A stretch of 64,000 bases of DNA from Pseudomonas sp. SL4(2022) (GCF_026625725.1 NZ_CP113060.1:2610001-2674000); one strand, 5' to 3'; counted from the stretch's first letter, positions 53,281-64,000 are shown. Notes: generated by a model from the sequence alone, not told the origin. A program made the numbers and translations.

Positions 53281-54039
53281 TCAGAGGCGCAGGCCGCCGT
53301 CCAGTTCCAGAACACGACCGGTGTAGTAGTCGTTTTCCAGAATGTAAGCCACCGAGTGAGCGATCTCGGCGGGTTTGCCCATGCGGCGCAGCGGGATGAC
53401 CGAGGTCATGCGTTCCAGCGCTTCCGGTTTCATGCTGGCAACCATTTCGGTTTCGATAAAGCCCGGTGCTACGCCCGCCACGCGGATGCCGTAACGCGCC
53501 AGTTCTTTGGCCCAGACCACGGTGTCGGCTGCCACACCGGCCTTGGCGGCGGAATAGTTGGCTTGGCCGATATTGCCGGCGCGGGAGATGGAGGAGATGT
53601 TGATGATCGCGCCTTCGTTCTTCAGTTCGATCATCTTCGCGGCCACTTCACGGGTGCAGAGGAACACGCCGGTGAGGTTGACGTCGATCACCGACTGCCA
53701 CTGGGCCAGGCTCAGCTTGGTGATTTCGCCGTCCTTGACTTTGATGGTCAGGCCGTCACGCAGGATGCCGGCGTTGTTGACCAGGCCATTGATGGCGCCG
53801 AAGTCCTCGGCAACCTGGGCCACGGTCTGGATCACTTGTTCTTCATTGGCGACGTTGCACAGGTAGGCGCGCGCTTCCACGCCCAGCGCCTTACAGGCCG
53901 CGACAGCTTCGTCGAGTTTTTCCTGATTCAGGTCGACCAGTGCCAGCTTGGCACCTTTTCCTGCCAGGTATTCGGCCATGGCGCGGCCAAGCCCTTGGCA
54001 GCCGCCGGTGATAATGATGACCTTGTCTGTAAGTTGCAT
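53281..54039 (-). CDS. short-chain dehydrogenase/reductase, FabG-like
   Basis: A 252-residue [22 protein letters not shown] is the TGxxxGxG cofactor loop, [12 protein letters not shown] the NNAG motif, and the catalytic residues are Ser in NISSISRAG, Tyr-X3-Lys in [11 protein letters not shown]. It resembles 3-oxoacyl-ACP reductases, but a dedicated FabG usually sits in the fab cluster, so another 3-hydroxyacyl or ketone substrate is likely. ATG 54039 follows GGGGAATCGCA. Confidence 0.88.
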   Translation of the reverse strand: MQLTDKVIIITGGCQGLGRAMAEYLAGKGAKLALVDLNQEKLDEAVAACKALGVEARAYLCNVANEEQVIQTVAQVAEDFGAINGLVNNAGILRDGLTIKVKDGEITKLSLAQWQSVIDVNLTGVFLCTREVAAKMIELKNEGAIINISSISRAGNIGQANYSAAKAGVAADTVVWAKELARYGIRVAGVAPGFIETEMVASMKPEALERMTSVIPLRRMGKPAEIAHSVAYILENDYYTGRVLELDGGLRL

Positions 54040-54133
54040 TGCGATTCCCCTCAAATGGTGTCGTGGAGCCTTGTCGGCGCGGTAATCTAGGCGCCTGTCC
54101 GTTTGTGACGGATTCTATGCAAGGAGTCATAAG

Positions 54134-54865
54134 GTGAGCGTGAAAGCCGGCAAGCATGCCCGAGAATTGCTGCTCAAGGAATACCGGGGCGTGCTCAGCA
54201 CCCATTCCAAGGCCATGCCGGGTTTCCCTTTCGGATCAGTGGTGCCCTATTGCCTGGATGCTGACGGTTATCCGCTGATTTTGATCAGTCGCATCGCTCA
54301 GCACACCCATAACCTCAAGCAGGACGGTAAATGCTCGCTGTTGGTGGGCGAGCGCGGTGCGGAAGATGTACAGGCGGTCGGCCGTCTTACTTTGCTCGCG
54401 CAAGCGCGACAATTGGATGACGAGGGGCAGATTGCGGCGGCCGCGCAGCGCTATTACCGCTATTTCCCGGATTCGCGTGGCTATCACCAGGCCCATGATT
54501 TTGATTTCTGGCGGCTGGAGCCGGTGCGCTGGCGCTATATCGGTGGTTTTGGTGCCATTCACTGGCTGGAGCAGGTGGCGTTGGCCAATCCCTTTGCTGG
54601 CGACAGTGAAATCAGCATGGCCGAGCATATGAACAGCGATCATGCCAAGGCCATCGCTCACTATGTCGAACTGGCCGGTTTGCCTGCCCACGTGCCGGCC
54701 GAGCTGGTGGGGCTGGACAGCGAAGGTTTCCACCTGCGCATCGGCCAGAGCCTGTATTGGCTGGCCTTTCCAACATCCTGTAACAGTCCGCTGGCGGTGC
54801 GCCAAGCCTTGGTGGCGCTGGCCCGCGCTGAAACCTGGCCGACCGACGGTCAGGCTTCAGCTTGA
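54134..54865 (+). CDS. HugZ-like heme/FMN split-barrel protein (DUF2470)
   Basis: A 243-residue protein of the pyridoxamine-phosphate-oxidase split-barrel fold (residues 1-150: YRGVLSTHSKAMPGFPFGSVV, PLILISRIAQHTHNLKQDGKCSLLV) followed by a DUF2470 domain (SEISMAEHMNSDHAKAIAHYVE). This layout is that of HugZ/HutZ heme-utilisation proteins, although no heme uptake genes are nearby. Start GTG 54134 with AAGGAG seven bases upstream. A general flavin- or heme-binding role is the safest statement. Confidence 0.8.
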   Translation: MSVKAGKHARELLLKEYRGVLSTHSKAMPGFPFGSVVPYCLDADGYPLILISRIAQHTHNLKQDGKCSLLVGERGAEDVQAVGRLTLLAQARQLDDEGQIAAAAQRYYRYFPDSRGYHQAHDFDFWRLEPVRWRYIGGFGAIHWLEQVALANPFAGDSEISMAEHMNSDHAKAIAHYVELAGLPAHVPAELVGLDSEGFHLRIGQSLYWLAFPTSCNSPLAVRQALVALARAETWPTDGQASA

Positions 54866-54929
54866 ATTCAGCCCGACACCCCATACTTCCCTCTTACTGG
54901 AAGCTGATCTTCCGTTAAGGACCCCTGTG

Positions 54930-55379
54930 ATGCGTGCTTTTCTATTTCTTTTTTTGCTGTTTCCGATCATCGAACTGGCCCTGCTGATTCAGGTCGGGAG
55001 CGCTATCGGCGTGCTGCCAACCCTGTTGCTGGTCATCGGTACGGCCATTCTCGGCAGCGTTTTGCTGCGCGTAGCTGGCGTTGCCACGGCCTGGCGGGCA
55101 CGGGAAAAGCTGGCGCGCGGTGAGCTGCCTGAGCAGGAGATGCTTGAAGGCCTGCTGATCGCCGTCGGCGGTGGTCTGTTGTTGCTGCCGGGCTTTATCA
55201 GCGACATCTTCGGCGTGCTCTGCCTGATTCCCTTCACCCGTCGCCTGCTGGTCAACAAGGTGCGCCTGCGGGCCGCCGAGCAGGCCATGCGCCAGCGCGC
55301 CTTTTTCGACGACCAGGCCGCGCGCTCCGGGCAAGTTCGCCCCAATGTGCTGGAAGGCGAATACGAACGCCGTGACTGA
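54930..55379 (+). CDS. fxsA: FxsA family membrane protein
   Basis: A 149-residue inner-membrane protein beginning MRAFLFLFLLFPIIELALLI, with further helices near residues 29-50 (LPTLLLVIGTAILGSVLLRV) and 72-100 (GLLIAVGGGLLLLPGFISDIFG). The C-terminus is polar. FxsA in E. coli suppresses exclusion of phage T7 by F plasmid PifA when overexpressed; its normal role is unknown. It precedes groES, as in many proteobacteria. Confidence 0.9.
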   Translation: MRAFLFLFLLFPIIELALLIQVGSAIGVLPTLLLVIGTAILGSVLLRVAGVATAWRAREKLARGELPEQEMLEGLLIAVGGGLLLLPGFISDIFGVLCLIPFTRRLLVNKVRLRAAEQAMRQRAFFDDQAARSGQVRPNVLEGEYERRD

Positions 55380-55432
55380 CCCCGCAGGCCTCATTTGGGC
55401 GGCATTGATCGCAAAAATAATCATCCGCCACC

Positions 55433-55459
55433 CTTGAAATCCCCTTTTACGCCCTTATG
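55433..55459 (+). promoter_or_regulatory. sigma-32 (RpoH) heat-shock promoter of groESL
   Basis: CTTGAAA at 55433-55439 exactly matches the RpoH -35 consensus, and CCCTTATG at 55452-55459 resembles the CCCCATNT -10 element, with 12 bases between. It lies about 145 bases before groES, consistent with heat-shock control. Confidence 0.7.
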
Positions 55460-55603
55460 TAGCGGACACCGCAAGGTTTTCTGTCATTCAGACAGATCAG
55501 ACTTCAGCGCTACGCCTGGCGCAGCGCTACCGGCCCCGCCGGACTTTGCTAACCCGCCGGTGACTGCACCGGCCGAAAAACCACCTATAGGGAGAGATCG
55601 ACA

Positions 55604-55897
55604 ATGAAGCTTCGTCCTCTGCATGACCGCGTCGTAATCCGTCGCAGCGAAGAAGAAAAGAAAACCGCAGGCGGCATCGTGCTGCCAGGTTCCGCTGCCG
55701 AGAAGCCGAATCAGGGCGAGATCGTGGCGGTAGGCACCGGCCGCGTACTGGACAGCGGTGAAGTGCGTGCTCTGGCCGTTAAAGTCGGTGACAAAGTGGT
55801 GTTTGGCCCTTACTCCGGCAGCAACACCATCAAGGTTGACGGTGAAGACCTGCTGGTAATGAGCGAGAGCGAAATCCTCGCTGTCGTTGAAGGTTGA
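55604..55897 (+). CDS. groS: co-chaperonin GroES
   Basis: A 97-residue co-chaperonin. [29 protein letters not shown] begins it, with the mobile GroEL-binding loop at about residues 17-32. It forms the seven-membered lid of the folding chamber. GGGAGAGATCG precedes the ATG, and groEL follows after 59 bases. Confidence 0.98.
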   Translation: MKLRPLHDRVVIRRSEEEKKTAGGIVLPGSAAEKPNQGEIVAVGTGRVLDSGEVRALAVKVGDKVVFGPYSGSNTIKVDGEDLLVMSESEILAVVEG

Positions 55898-55935
55898 TTT
55901 CAGCGCTCTGTCGCTACGAATTCCGCTCTATCTGA

Positions 55936-57600
<1,665 letters not shown>

Positions 57601-57649
57601 GCCAGCCCAGCTCTCACAGCCCATCGCTAGATGGGCTGTACGCTGTAAA

Positions 57650-57677
57650 GAAAACCCCGTGCCTGTCACGGGGTTTT
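57650..57677 (+). terminator. rho-independent terminator after groEL
   Basis: AAAACCCCGTG pairs with CACGGGGTTTT and T-rich sequence follows. A second hairpin, AGCCCATC/GATGGGCT near 57618-57637, precedes it. Confidence 0.85.
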
Positions 57678-57683
57678 CATTTT

Positions 57684-58159
57684 TCTCGGCTATAAACAGT
57701 CCCCTCGGCAAAGCGGTACGCCAATTGCTTTGTATGGCGCGTGCTCCCGGACTGGAGCCTGTCAATTGGCACCGTGCTGCTATTCAGCATTGTTGCTGCT
57801 CATTTTGACCTCACCTGGATGTGCTCTACCGTGCGGCTTGCGCGCTGGTAGTGGTCGAGATACCGGTGGTTGGTCGCTTCAAAACCATTGCTTCTAGCCT
57901 GTCTGTTGCTGATGCAACTGGGCAATAAAGTGACCCCAGGGTTGTTACCGCTGTACCTGGCCAATCCTTGGTTAGGCTCAGTATTGAACCAACGCGTCTG
58001 GGTAGGTTCGAAGTCTGGCTGTCGAGCACTATGTGAGTGGATCAGGACGATCCTGAAGGGGCGTGAATATGACCGTCGGTCGCATAGAGCGTCGTAGCGG
58101 TTGTCCATGATCTAGGGTGAGAACAAAGCGTTTGGCAGCGCTATCAAGAGGTTGCAGTG
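57684..58159. other. 476 bases without a clear gene
   Basis: No convincing coding sequence. A nested inverted repeat GCCAATTG (57720-57727) / CAATTGGC (57763-57770) encloses GCTCC/GGAGC, so a structured RNA or an element end is possible. A 75-codon rightward frame at 57870-58097 (MVASKPLLLACLLLMQLGNK and onward, containing LPLYLANPWLGSVL and CRALCEWIRTIL) vaguely recalls the C-terminus of LysR-type regulators, with stops upstream. If real it would be a decayed gene fragment. Confidence 0.4.
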
Positions 58160-58387
58160 ATGAAGCTAGAAATCGCACGAGGTTTGTTTCTGGCCACCGC
58201 GCTCAGCGTGGCCTCGCTCGCGGCGGCGGCCTGGCAGGAAGCCAGCCCCCAGGTCATCACCCTGAACGAGCAATTGGGTTATTGCCCATTGCCACCTCAG
58301 GCGCGAGCGGCCGAGGTGGTCCGCCCGGATCAGGATTTGCTGCTGTTTATGTTCAGCCTGTCCCAGGGTGTGCGTTCGCAAGGCTAG
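58160..58387 (+). CDS. small secreted protein of unknown function
   Basis: A 75-residue protein. It starts MKLEIARGLFLATALSVASL at ATG 58160 after AAGAGG and has a clear signal peptide likely cut after SLAAAA. The mature part of about 50 residues has a single Cys (LGYCPLPPQARAAEVV) and ends in LLLFMFSLSQGVRSQG. By recollection a similar short gene follows groEL in P. aeruginosa (PA4384). A terminator follows, which supports a real transcript. No function can be read from it. Confidence 0.7.
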   Translation: MKLEIARGLFLATALSVASLAAAAWQEASPQVITLNEQLGYCPLPPQARAAEVVRPDQDLLLFMFSLSQGVRSQG

Positions 58388-58411
58388 GCGCTTTGCGGGG
58401 GGGGCAGGTAT

Positions 58412-58442
58412 AAAAAAGCCCGGCTTAGTGCCGGGCTTTTTG
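58412..58442. terminator. rho-independent terminator between the small secreted gene and mexW
   Basis: AAAAGCCCGGC pairs with GCCGGGCTTTT, with A- and T-runs on both sides. It serves both converging transcripts. Confidence 0.88.
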
Positions 58443-58470
58443 TTGCGTGAGTCCCTGTGCGCAGTGTGTT

Positions 58471-61400
58471 CTATCCGTGGGCCTTGGCGACTGCTGTGTT
58501 GGGAGCATCAGGCTGCGCCAGCAGGCTGTACACGCAGGGCAGCACGAACAGGGTGAACAGCGTGCCGATCGACATGCCGGTGGCGATCACCAGACCGATG
58601 TCGAAGCGGCTGACCGCGCCAGCGCCACTGGCGAGGATCAGCGGCACCATGCCGAAGACCATCGCCGCGGTGGTCATCAGCACCGGACGCAGACGAATCG
58701 CCGCCGCTTCTTCGACCGCGTCACGGCGCGACAGGCCTTTCTCACGCCGCAGCTGGTTGGCGAACTCGACGATAAGGATGCCGTGCTTGGTGATCAGGCC
58801 AATCAGCGTCACCAGGCCCACCTGGGTGTAGATGTTCATGCTCGACAGGCCGAGGAACAGTGGAAGCAGCGCTCCACAGATCGACAGCGGTACCGTGACC
58901 ATGATCACCAGCGGGTCACGGAAGCTCTCAAACTGCGCCGCCAACACCAGGAAGATCAGGGCCAGGGCCAGGGCGAAGGTGGCATATAGGGCATTGCCTT
59001 CCTGAACCAGTTGGCGCGATGCACCGGCGTAGTCGTAGGAAAAGCCAGCAGGCGCTTCTTCCTGCATGATCTGCGTCACCGTCTCGACCGCTTCACCCAT
59101 GCTGACAATTGGCACGCCCTGGATGATGGCCGAGTTGAGCTGCTGGAACTGGTTGAGCTGGGTCGGGCGAGCACGGTCGCTGACCTTGACCAGGGTTGAC
59201 AGCGCCAGCATCGCACCGCTTTCGCTCTTCACGTAGTAGCTGTTCAGCCAGCCCGGATTGTCGCGGTAAGCACGCTCGACCTGGGCGATCACCTTGTAGC
59301 TGCGCCCGTCGATGGTAAAGCGGTTGATTTCACCTTCGCCGAGCAGGCTGGCCAGGGTCAGACCGAGGTCTTCCATGGACACGCCCATTTGTGCGGCTTT
59401 CTCGCGGTCGATTTCTACGACCACTTCTGGCTTGTCGAAGGCCAGATCGACGTCGAGGAAGGCGAACTTGCCAGACTCCACGGCGCGTTGCTTGACCCGC
59501 TCGGTCACTTGCAGCAGGGACTGGTAGTCGTTAGGGGTGTTGATCACGAACTGGAACGGCAACCCTTCACCGGTGCCTGGCAGTGCAGGCAGGTTGAAGC
59601 CGAAAATCTGCAGGCCGGCGATTTGCGACAGGCGCGCTTGCACCTCGGGAAGGATTTCCATCTGCGTGCGCTCGCGCTCACCCCACGGCGTCATCAGGAA
59701 GCCGCCGATACCCGATTGCACACCGCTGGTGCCGTTGATCTGGAAGGAGGAGTAGTACTCGGGGAACTCCTTAAAGATGGTCACGAACTCATCGGTGTAC
59801 TTATTCAGGTAGTCGAGGTTGGTGGCTTGTGGGGCATTGGCAATCATAAAAATGATGCCTTGATCCTCTTCGGGAGCCAGTTCACTTTTGGTGAATTTGA
59901 GCAGCACCGGGATCAGGCACATGACGATCACCGCAAACACCAGCACCACTGGGCGTGTGTCCAGCGTGCTGTGCAGGGCGCGCTGGTAGCGGCGCTTGAG
60001 GCTGTCGAAAATCTGATCGAGTTTGTGTGCCAGGCCCGATGGATTCTCTTCATGGCGCAGCAGCTTGGCGCACATCATCGGCGACAGGGTCAGGGCGACG
60101 ATGCCGGAGATGATCACCGCGCCGGCCAGGGTCAGGGCGAATTCCTTGAACAGCGCGCCGGTGAGGCCTTCCAGAAAGCCGATGGGCGCATAGACGGCCG
60201 CCAGGGTGATGGTCATGGATATCACCGGTACCGCGATTTCCCGTGCGCCTTCAATGGCCGCATCAAAAGGCGTTTTGCCTTCCTCGATATGCCGGTGGAT
60301 GTTCTCCACCACAACGATGGCGTCGTCCACCACCAGGCCGATGGCCAACACCATCGCCAGCAGGGTCAGCAGATTGATCGAGTAGCCCATCAGTTGCATG
60401 AAGAACAGCACGCCGATCATCGACAGCGGGATGGTGATCACCGGGATCAGTACTGAACGGAACGCGCCGAGGAACAGGAACACCACCACGATGACGATCA
60501 GCACCGCTTCGCCGAGGGTCTTCACCACTTCGTCGATGGATGCCTGGATAAACAGGGTGGCGTCATAGGCGATGGAAACTTTCAGGTTCGGCGGCAGCTG
60601 CGCTTCCAGGTCTGGCATGACCTTGCGCACTTCCTTGATCACATCCAGCGGGTTGGCCCCCGGCGTACCCTTGATGGCGATGTACACCGAGGGGGTGCCG
60701 TCGAAGGAGCTGATCGCGTCGTAGCTTTCCGCGCCCATTTCCACCCGCGCCACATCGCGGATCAGCACGCGGCTGTCGCCCACGGTCTTCAACGGGATGG
60801 CGGCAAACGCCTCGGCCGATTTCAGGTCGGTTTCGGCGTTGATGCTGGTGACCACGTACTCGCCTTTCACTTCACCGGCTGCGGCAAGGAAGTTGTACTT
60901 GCGCACCGCATCGTTTACGTCACCGGCGGTCACGCCGTATGCACCCATTTTTACTGGATCGAGCCACAGGCGCATGGCGAACACCTGATTGCCGAGAATT
61001 TCGGCCTCAGCCATGCCCGGCAGGGTGGCCAGCTTGGGCTGGATGACCCGCGACAGGTAATCGGTGATCTGCGGGTTGCTCAGCTCCTGGCTGTAGAAGC
61101 TGATGTACATCAGCGCCGTGGAGTCAGCGGCTTCCTTGCTCAGCACTGGGTCTTCGGCGTTCTGCGGCAGCTGGTTCTTCACCTCGTTGGCCTTGGCCAG
61201 CAGTTCGGTGAACAGGCGGTCGCTGTTGGCGCCGATGCGCGCATAAATCGAGATGATCGATACGTTCTGCCGGCTCTCCGAGGTCATGTAGTCAATGCCG
61301 TCGGCACTGGCCAGACTCTGCTGCAGCGGCTGGGTGATATAACCCTGGATGGTCTCGGCATTGGCCCCGGGGTAAGCCGTGGTCACCGTGATCAGGGCGC

Positions 61401-61524
61401 TTTCCATCTGCGGATACTGGCGGATGGTCAGTTTGCTGAATGCCTGGAAGCCAAGCAGGATGATCAACAGACTGACCACGGTCGCTAGTACCGGGCGACG
61501 GATAAAGGGATCAGTAAAAGCCAT
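58471..61524 (-). CDS. mexW: RND multidrug efflux transporter, MexW-like
   Basis: A 1017-residue HAE1-class RND pump with 12 membrane helices and two large periplasmic loops. MAFTDPFIRRPVLATVVSLL opens it. VLAIGLVVDDAIVVVENIHRHIEEGKTPF in helix 4 has the paired aspartates used for proton transfer. LGLSSMNIYTQVGLVTLIGL and GILIVEFANQLRREKGLS lie in the second half. Gene order and sequence recall P. aeruginosa mexVW, whose product exports fluoroquinolones, tetracycline and macrolides through OprM. No outer-membrane channel gene lies alongside. mexV is 27 bases upstream. Confidence 0.85.
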   Translation of the reverse strand: MAFTDPFIRRPVLATVVSLLIILLGFQAFSKLTIRQYPQMESALITVTTAYPGANAETIQGYITQPLQQSLASADGIDYMTSESRQNVSIISIYARIGANSDRLFTELLAKANEVKNQLPQNAEDPVLSKEAADSTALMYISFYSQELSNPQITDYLSRVIQPKLATLPGMAEAEILGNQVFAMRLWLDPVKMGAYGVTAGDVNDAVRKYNFLAAAGEVKGEYVVTSINAETDLKSAEAFAAIPLKTVGDSRVLIRDVARVEMGAESYDAISSFDGTPSVYIAIKGTPGANPLDVIKEVRKVMPDLEAQLPPNLKVSIAYDATLFIQASIDEVVKTLGEAVLIVIVVVFLFLGAFRSVLIPVITIPLSMIGVLFFMQLMGYSINLLTLLAMVLAIGLVVDDAIVVVENIHRHIEEGKTPFDAAIEGAREIAVPVISMTITLAAVYAPIGFLEGLTGALFKEFALTLAGAVIISGIVALTLSPMMCAKLLRHEENPSGLAHKLDQIFDSLKRRYQRALHSTLDTRPVVLVFAVIVMCLIPVLLKFTKSELAPEEDQGIIFMIANAPQATNLDYLNKYTDEFVTIFKEFPEYYSSFQINGTSGVQSGIGGFLMTPWGERERTQMEILPEVQARLSQIAGLQIFGFNLPALPGTGEGLPFQFVINTPNDYQSLLQVTERVKQRAVESGKFAFLDVDLAFDKPEVVVEIDREKAAQMGVSMEDLGLTLASLLGEGEINRFTIDGRSYKVIAQVERAYRDNPGWLNSYYVKSESGAMLALSTLVKVSDRARPTQLNQFQQLNSAIIQGVPIVSMGEAVETVTQIMQEEAPAGFSYDYAGASRQLVQEGNALYATFALALALIFLVLAAQFESFRDPLVIMVTVPLSICGALLPLFLGLSSMNIYTQVGLVTLIGLITKHGILIVEFANQLRREKGLSRRDAVEEAAAIRLRPVLMTTAAMVFGMVPLILASGAGAVSRFDIGLVIATGMSIGTLFTLFVLPCVYSLLAQPDAPNTAVAKAHG

Positions 61525-61551
61525 AAATAAGTTCCTTTGCGCCGCGCCGGG

Positions 61552-62682
61552 TTAATTGGCGCTTGGCTTGGCCTGCGAGTTGGCGATGCTGACATGGGCG
61601 CCGTTATCCAGCTTCAGCTGGCCGGCGGATACCACCTGCTCACCGGCTTGCAGGCCTTTGAGAATCACCACTTGGCCTTCACGGCGTTCGCCGGTTTCAA
61701 CGAAGCGGCGGTCGACAGTCAGTTCGGCCTGGCCTTTGTCATCTTTGACCACCTGGCCGTCTTCTCCTTTCTTCTCGCCGATCACGTACACCGAATTGCC
61801 GTAGAGGGTGTAGGTGATGGCGGTTTCCGGGACAACGACCCGATCCTGTTCACCGGGCAGAAGAACCTCCAGGTTGGCGAACATACCCGGCAGCAGTTTG
61901 CTCTCCGGGTTGGTCAGCATGGCGCGGACCTGCACGTTGCGCGTGGTGTCTTCGACCTTGGGGTTGATCGCAGCGATTTCGCCTTCGAACACCTCGTTCG
62001 GGTAAGCCGCTACGCTGAAGCGCACGCGCTCGCCGATGGCCAACTGGGGCACCGCCTGCTCCGGCAGGAAGAAGTCGACGTAGAGCTTGCTCAGGTCCTG
62101 TAGGGTGGCGATGGTGGTGCCGGAGGCGAGGTAGTCACCAACATCCACCTGGCGGATGCCGATCGTGCCGGCAAAGGGTGCAAGGATGCGCTTCTTCGCC
62201 AGTTGCGCCTGCAGCTGGGCAACGCTGGCGTTGGCTTTCTGCAGGCTGGCCTGAAGTCGGTCGAACTCACTCTTCGAGATGCTCTGCCGACTGATCAGGC
62301 TGCGGCCGCGTTCATATTCCACGCGGGCCAGACCCAGCTCTGCCTGTGCAGTGGCCAGGCTGGCCTGTTCGACATCGCTGTCCATCTGGATCAGCGGCTG
62401 CTGCAGGGTAACCTGCTCACCGGAGCGGAACAGCACCTGTTGCACAGTGCCGCCGACTTCCACGGTCAGGTCAACGCCCTGAAAGGCCTTGAGTGTACCG
62501 ATGGCCGGCAGGCGGCCCTGCCACGGACGCGTTTCGGCGCTGGCCGCATCTACGCTGACGGCCGGCTGCGGTGCCGAGAACATCTGCACTTGTTGGTAGA
62601 TAGAAAAGCCTTTGTAGGCGGCGAGGGCGAGTACCACGAGGAGTACCGCGCCGAGCATGATCAGCATGCGGCGAAGCAACAT
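61552..62682 (-). CDS. mexV: RND efflux membrane-fusion protein, MexV-like
   Basis: A 376-residue periplasmic adaptor. The signal anchor is MLLRRMLIMLGAVLLVVLAL. The lipoyl half-motif begins AIGTLKAFQGVDLTVEVGGTV, a long alpha-hairpin covers about 100-165 (LIQMDSDVEQASLATAQAEL), and the second lipoyl half is ILAPFAGTIGIRQVDVGDYL. It links the inner-membrane pump to an OprM-type channel. The start at 62682 places the hydrophobic anchor correctly; the frame to 62739 adds an unlikely leader. No TetR or MarR regulator is adjacent. Confidence 0.85.
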   Translation of the reverse strand: MLLRRMLIMLGAVLLVVLALAAYKGFSIYQQVQMFSAPQPAVSVDAASAETRPWQGRLPAIGTLKAFQGVDLTVEVGGTVQQVLFRSGEQVTLQQPLIQMDSDVEQASLATAQAELGLARVEYERGRSLISRQSISKSEFDRLQASLQKANASVAQLQAQLAKKRILAPFAGTIGIRQVDVGDYLASGTTIATLQDLSKLYVDFFLPEQAVPQLAIGERVRFSVAAYPNEVFEGEIAAINPKVEDTTRNVQVRAMLTNPESKLLPGMFANLEVLLPGEQDRVVVPETAITYTLYGNSVYVIGEKKGEDGQVVKDDKGQAELTVDRRFVETGERREGQVVILKGLQAGEQVVSAGQLKLDNGAHVSIANSQAKPSAN

Positions 62683-62826
62683 ATTCCGGTTCCTTGGCAA
62701 AGCGGTAAGAGGGCCTGGGAATAGGCAAGAGGGGCACATTAGACCTCGCGCAGAGGCCTGTCAAAGATTCGCATTTGCAAAATATTGCTGTACAAAAGTT
62801 GCCTGATTGATCAAGTGCTTTTTAAG

Positions 62827-62854
62827 CAAAATGCCAGCATGTGCTGGCATTTTG
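62827..62854. terminator. rho-independent terminator between the chemotaxis receptor and mexV
   Basis: AAAATGCCAGCA pairs with TGCTGGCATTTT around a two-base loop. It ends transcription from the receptor gene and protects the start of mexVW. Confidence 0.85.
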
Positions 62855-62882
62855 TTGTTTGCTTTTCAGTGCGCTCCGCGGG

Positions 62883-64000
62883 TCAGGCACTCAGGCGTTG
62901 AGTAACCTCATTTAGCTGCCCTGACAGGTCATGCAGGTTGCGCCCGGCGCTTTCGGTGCGCTGGACGTTCTCCTGATTGGCTGTGGCAATGGAGGTGATC
63001 TCGGTGAGGTTGCGCGAAATATCTTCGGCCACGGAGGTCTGTTCTTCGGCGGCGGTGGCGATCTGCCGGTTCATGTCGCGGATCGCTTCCACTGCGTTGG
63101 TGATCAGCTGTAGCGTGGCGCCGGCTTCGGTCACCTGGGTCACGCCTTCTTCGCTGCGCTGCTGGCCGCTTTGAATGGCGCGCACTGCATTCACCGCCCC
63201 GGTTTGTACGGTGTCGATGATCTGGTGGATTTCCGCGGTGGACTCGGCGGTACGCTGCGCCAGGGTGCGCACTTCGTCGGCTACCACGGCAAAGCCTCGA
63301 CCCTGTTCACCGGCGCGTGCGGCTTCGATGGCCGCATTGAGGGCCAGTAGATTGGTCTGCTCGGCGATGCCACGAATGACTTCCAGCACCTTACCAATTC
63401 GTCCTGTATCGTTTTCCAGGCGGCGAATCACGTCTGAGGTGTTGCTGATTTCGCTGCGAATATCAGTGATGGTGCTGATGGTGGCCTGCATCACCATATC
63501 GCCCTGGCGTGCCGCATTATCAGCCGCGTCGGCGGCGCCGGCAGCTTCAACCGCATGACGGGCGACTTCTTGGGCTGTGGCGGACATTTCATGCATGGCG
63601 GTGGCGACCTGGTCGGTACGCGAGAATTGCTCGCGTGTTCCCTGGGCCATCAGGGTGGCGATCGAGTTGAGTTCGCCACTGGCGATATCCAGGTCAGCCG
63701 TGCTGCGTTTCAGGCGGGTAAAGGTGTCGGCGAGGAAGTCACGCAGGATGTTGGCCGCGACGGCGAGTTTGCCCAGTTCGTCTTGGCGTGTGGCATCTAC
63801 ATGTTGGCCGAAGTTGCCCCGGCTAAGTTGGGCGATATGATCAATCAGTTCGCGGATCGGGTTGATTAAGTTGCGGTTGACCAGCCATAAGCTGAACAGG
63901 GCGGTCACCACGGTAGCGCCGAGCATCAGCAGGGTGCCATAGGTGATGGTGCGGTCTGCTGCGGCATTGATCTGGCTTGCTTGCTCCAGGCTTTGTTTAT
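62883..64000 (-). CDS. methyl-accepting chemotaxis protein, N-terminus outside the window
   Basis: The frame is open to base 64000, so the ligand-binding part is missing. The visible 371 residues show a membrane helix at [18 protein letters not shown], then a HAMP domain ([18 protein letters not shown]) and the signalling domain. The hairpin tip [42 protein letters not shown] is the fully conserved CheA/CheW-binding region. It ends [16 protein letters not shown] without a CheB/CheR pentapeptide. The signal cannot be inferred without the missing sensor domain. Confidence 0.93.
   Translation of the reverse strand, partial: KQSLEQASQINAAADRTITYGTLLMLGATVVTALFSLWLVNRNLINPIRELIDHIAQLSRGNFGQHVDATRQDELGKLAVAANILRDFLADTFTRLKRSTADLDIASGELNSIATLMAQGTREQFSRTDQVATAMHEMSATAQEVARHAVEAAGAADAADNAARQGDMVMQATISTITDIRSEISNTSDVIRRLENDTGRIGKVLEVIRGIAEQTNLLALNAAIEAARAGEQGRGFAVVADEVRTLAQRTAESTAEIHQIIDTVQTGAVNAVRAIQSGQQRSEEGVTQVTEAGATLQLITNAVEAIRDMNRQIATAAEEQTSVAEDISRNLTEITSIATANQENVQRTESAGRNLHDLSGQLNEVTQRLSA

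Noticed and set aside
57768..57781. TGGCAC...TGC considered as a sigma-54 promoter
   Set aside because: GG and GC are 9 bases apart instead of 10, and no clear gene follows.
62683..62826. Operator-like palindromes upstream of mexV
   Set aside because: TTGATCAA and GCAAAATATTGC are short or imperfect, and there is no adjacent regulator gene to link them to. A promoter must lie here, but I cannot place it.

Overview
The window is a stretch of Pseudomonas chromosome. The evidence is the GC-rich codon use, the complete dcw cluster with Pseudomonas-type proteins, mexVW-like efflux genes and gene order. From memory, that order closely follows the P. aeruginosa PA4374-PA4436 region. Nearly everything looks like core genome. 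I see no prophage, CRISPR array, integron, intact insertion sequence or tRNA gene.

Layout: a YciC-type membrane gene cut by the left edge; a coupled NYN-domain protein and DEDDh exonuclease followed by a tiny DUF6435-like gene; a secreted hypothetical protein; a GlxA/AraC-type regulator; an acyl-CoA dehydrogenase; a Tas-like aldo/keto reductase (1-6455). Then rplM-rpsI, the cytochrome bc1 operon petABC, and sspAB (6629-11521). The leftward block lpoA-yraN-gmhA/diaA-dolP (11589-14925) faces away from rsmI and the RNase P RNA gene rnpB (15051-16322).

The core is the division and wall cluster mraZ-rsmH-ftsL-ftsI-murE-murF-mraY-murD-ftsW-murG-murC-ddlB-ftsQ-ftsA-ftsZ-lpxC (16528-34401). It is tightly packed with stop/start overlaps and begins at a promoter followed by three AGTGG repeats at exact 10-bp steps, the expected MraZ operator. 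It makes the UDP-MurNAc-pentapeptide and lipid II precursors together with the FtsA/Z/Q/L/I/W divisome, and ends with the committed lipid A enzyme. The helicase loader gene dciA, an M23 envelope peptidase, secA and argJ follow.

The right third (40281-64000) is a housekeeping mosaic: GST, a Nudix-ThiE-like fusion, a pseudouridine synthase, a PduO-type cobalamin adenosyltransferase, a histidine kinase, panE, a response regulator with a degenerate GGDEF domain, YajQ, an MscS channel, AmpG, an alkyltransferase-like protein, two tandem DUF481 outer-membrane proteins, an SDR, a HugZ-like heme/FMN protein, FxsA, groESL with a sigma-32-type promoter, a small secreted protein, mexVW-like RND efflux genes, and a chemotaxis receptor cut by the right edge.

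The least explained parts are small: a 92-bp MITE-like inverted repeat between ampG and the alkyltransferase-like gene (50615-50706), a hairpin plus 8-bp tandem repeat (42783-42853), about 480 bases without a clear gene after groEL (57684-58159), a possible leader peptide overlapping the secA start, and the kinase/response-regulator/YajQ signalling neighbourhood. I did not find a clearly new multi-gene system.
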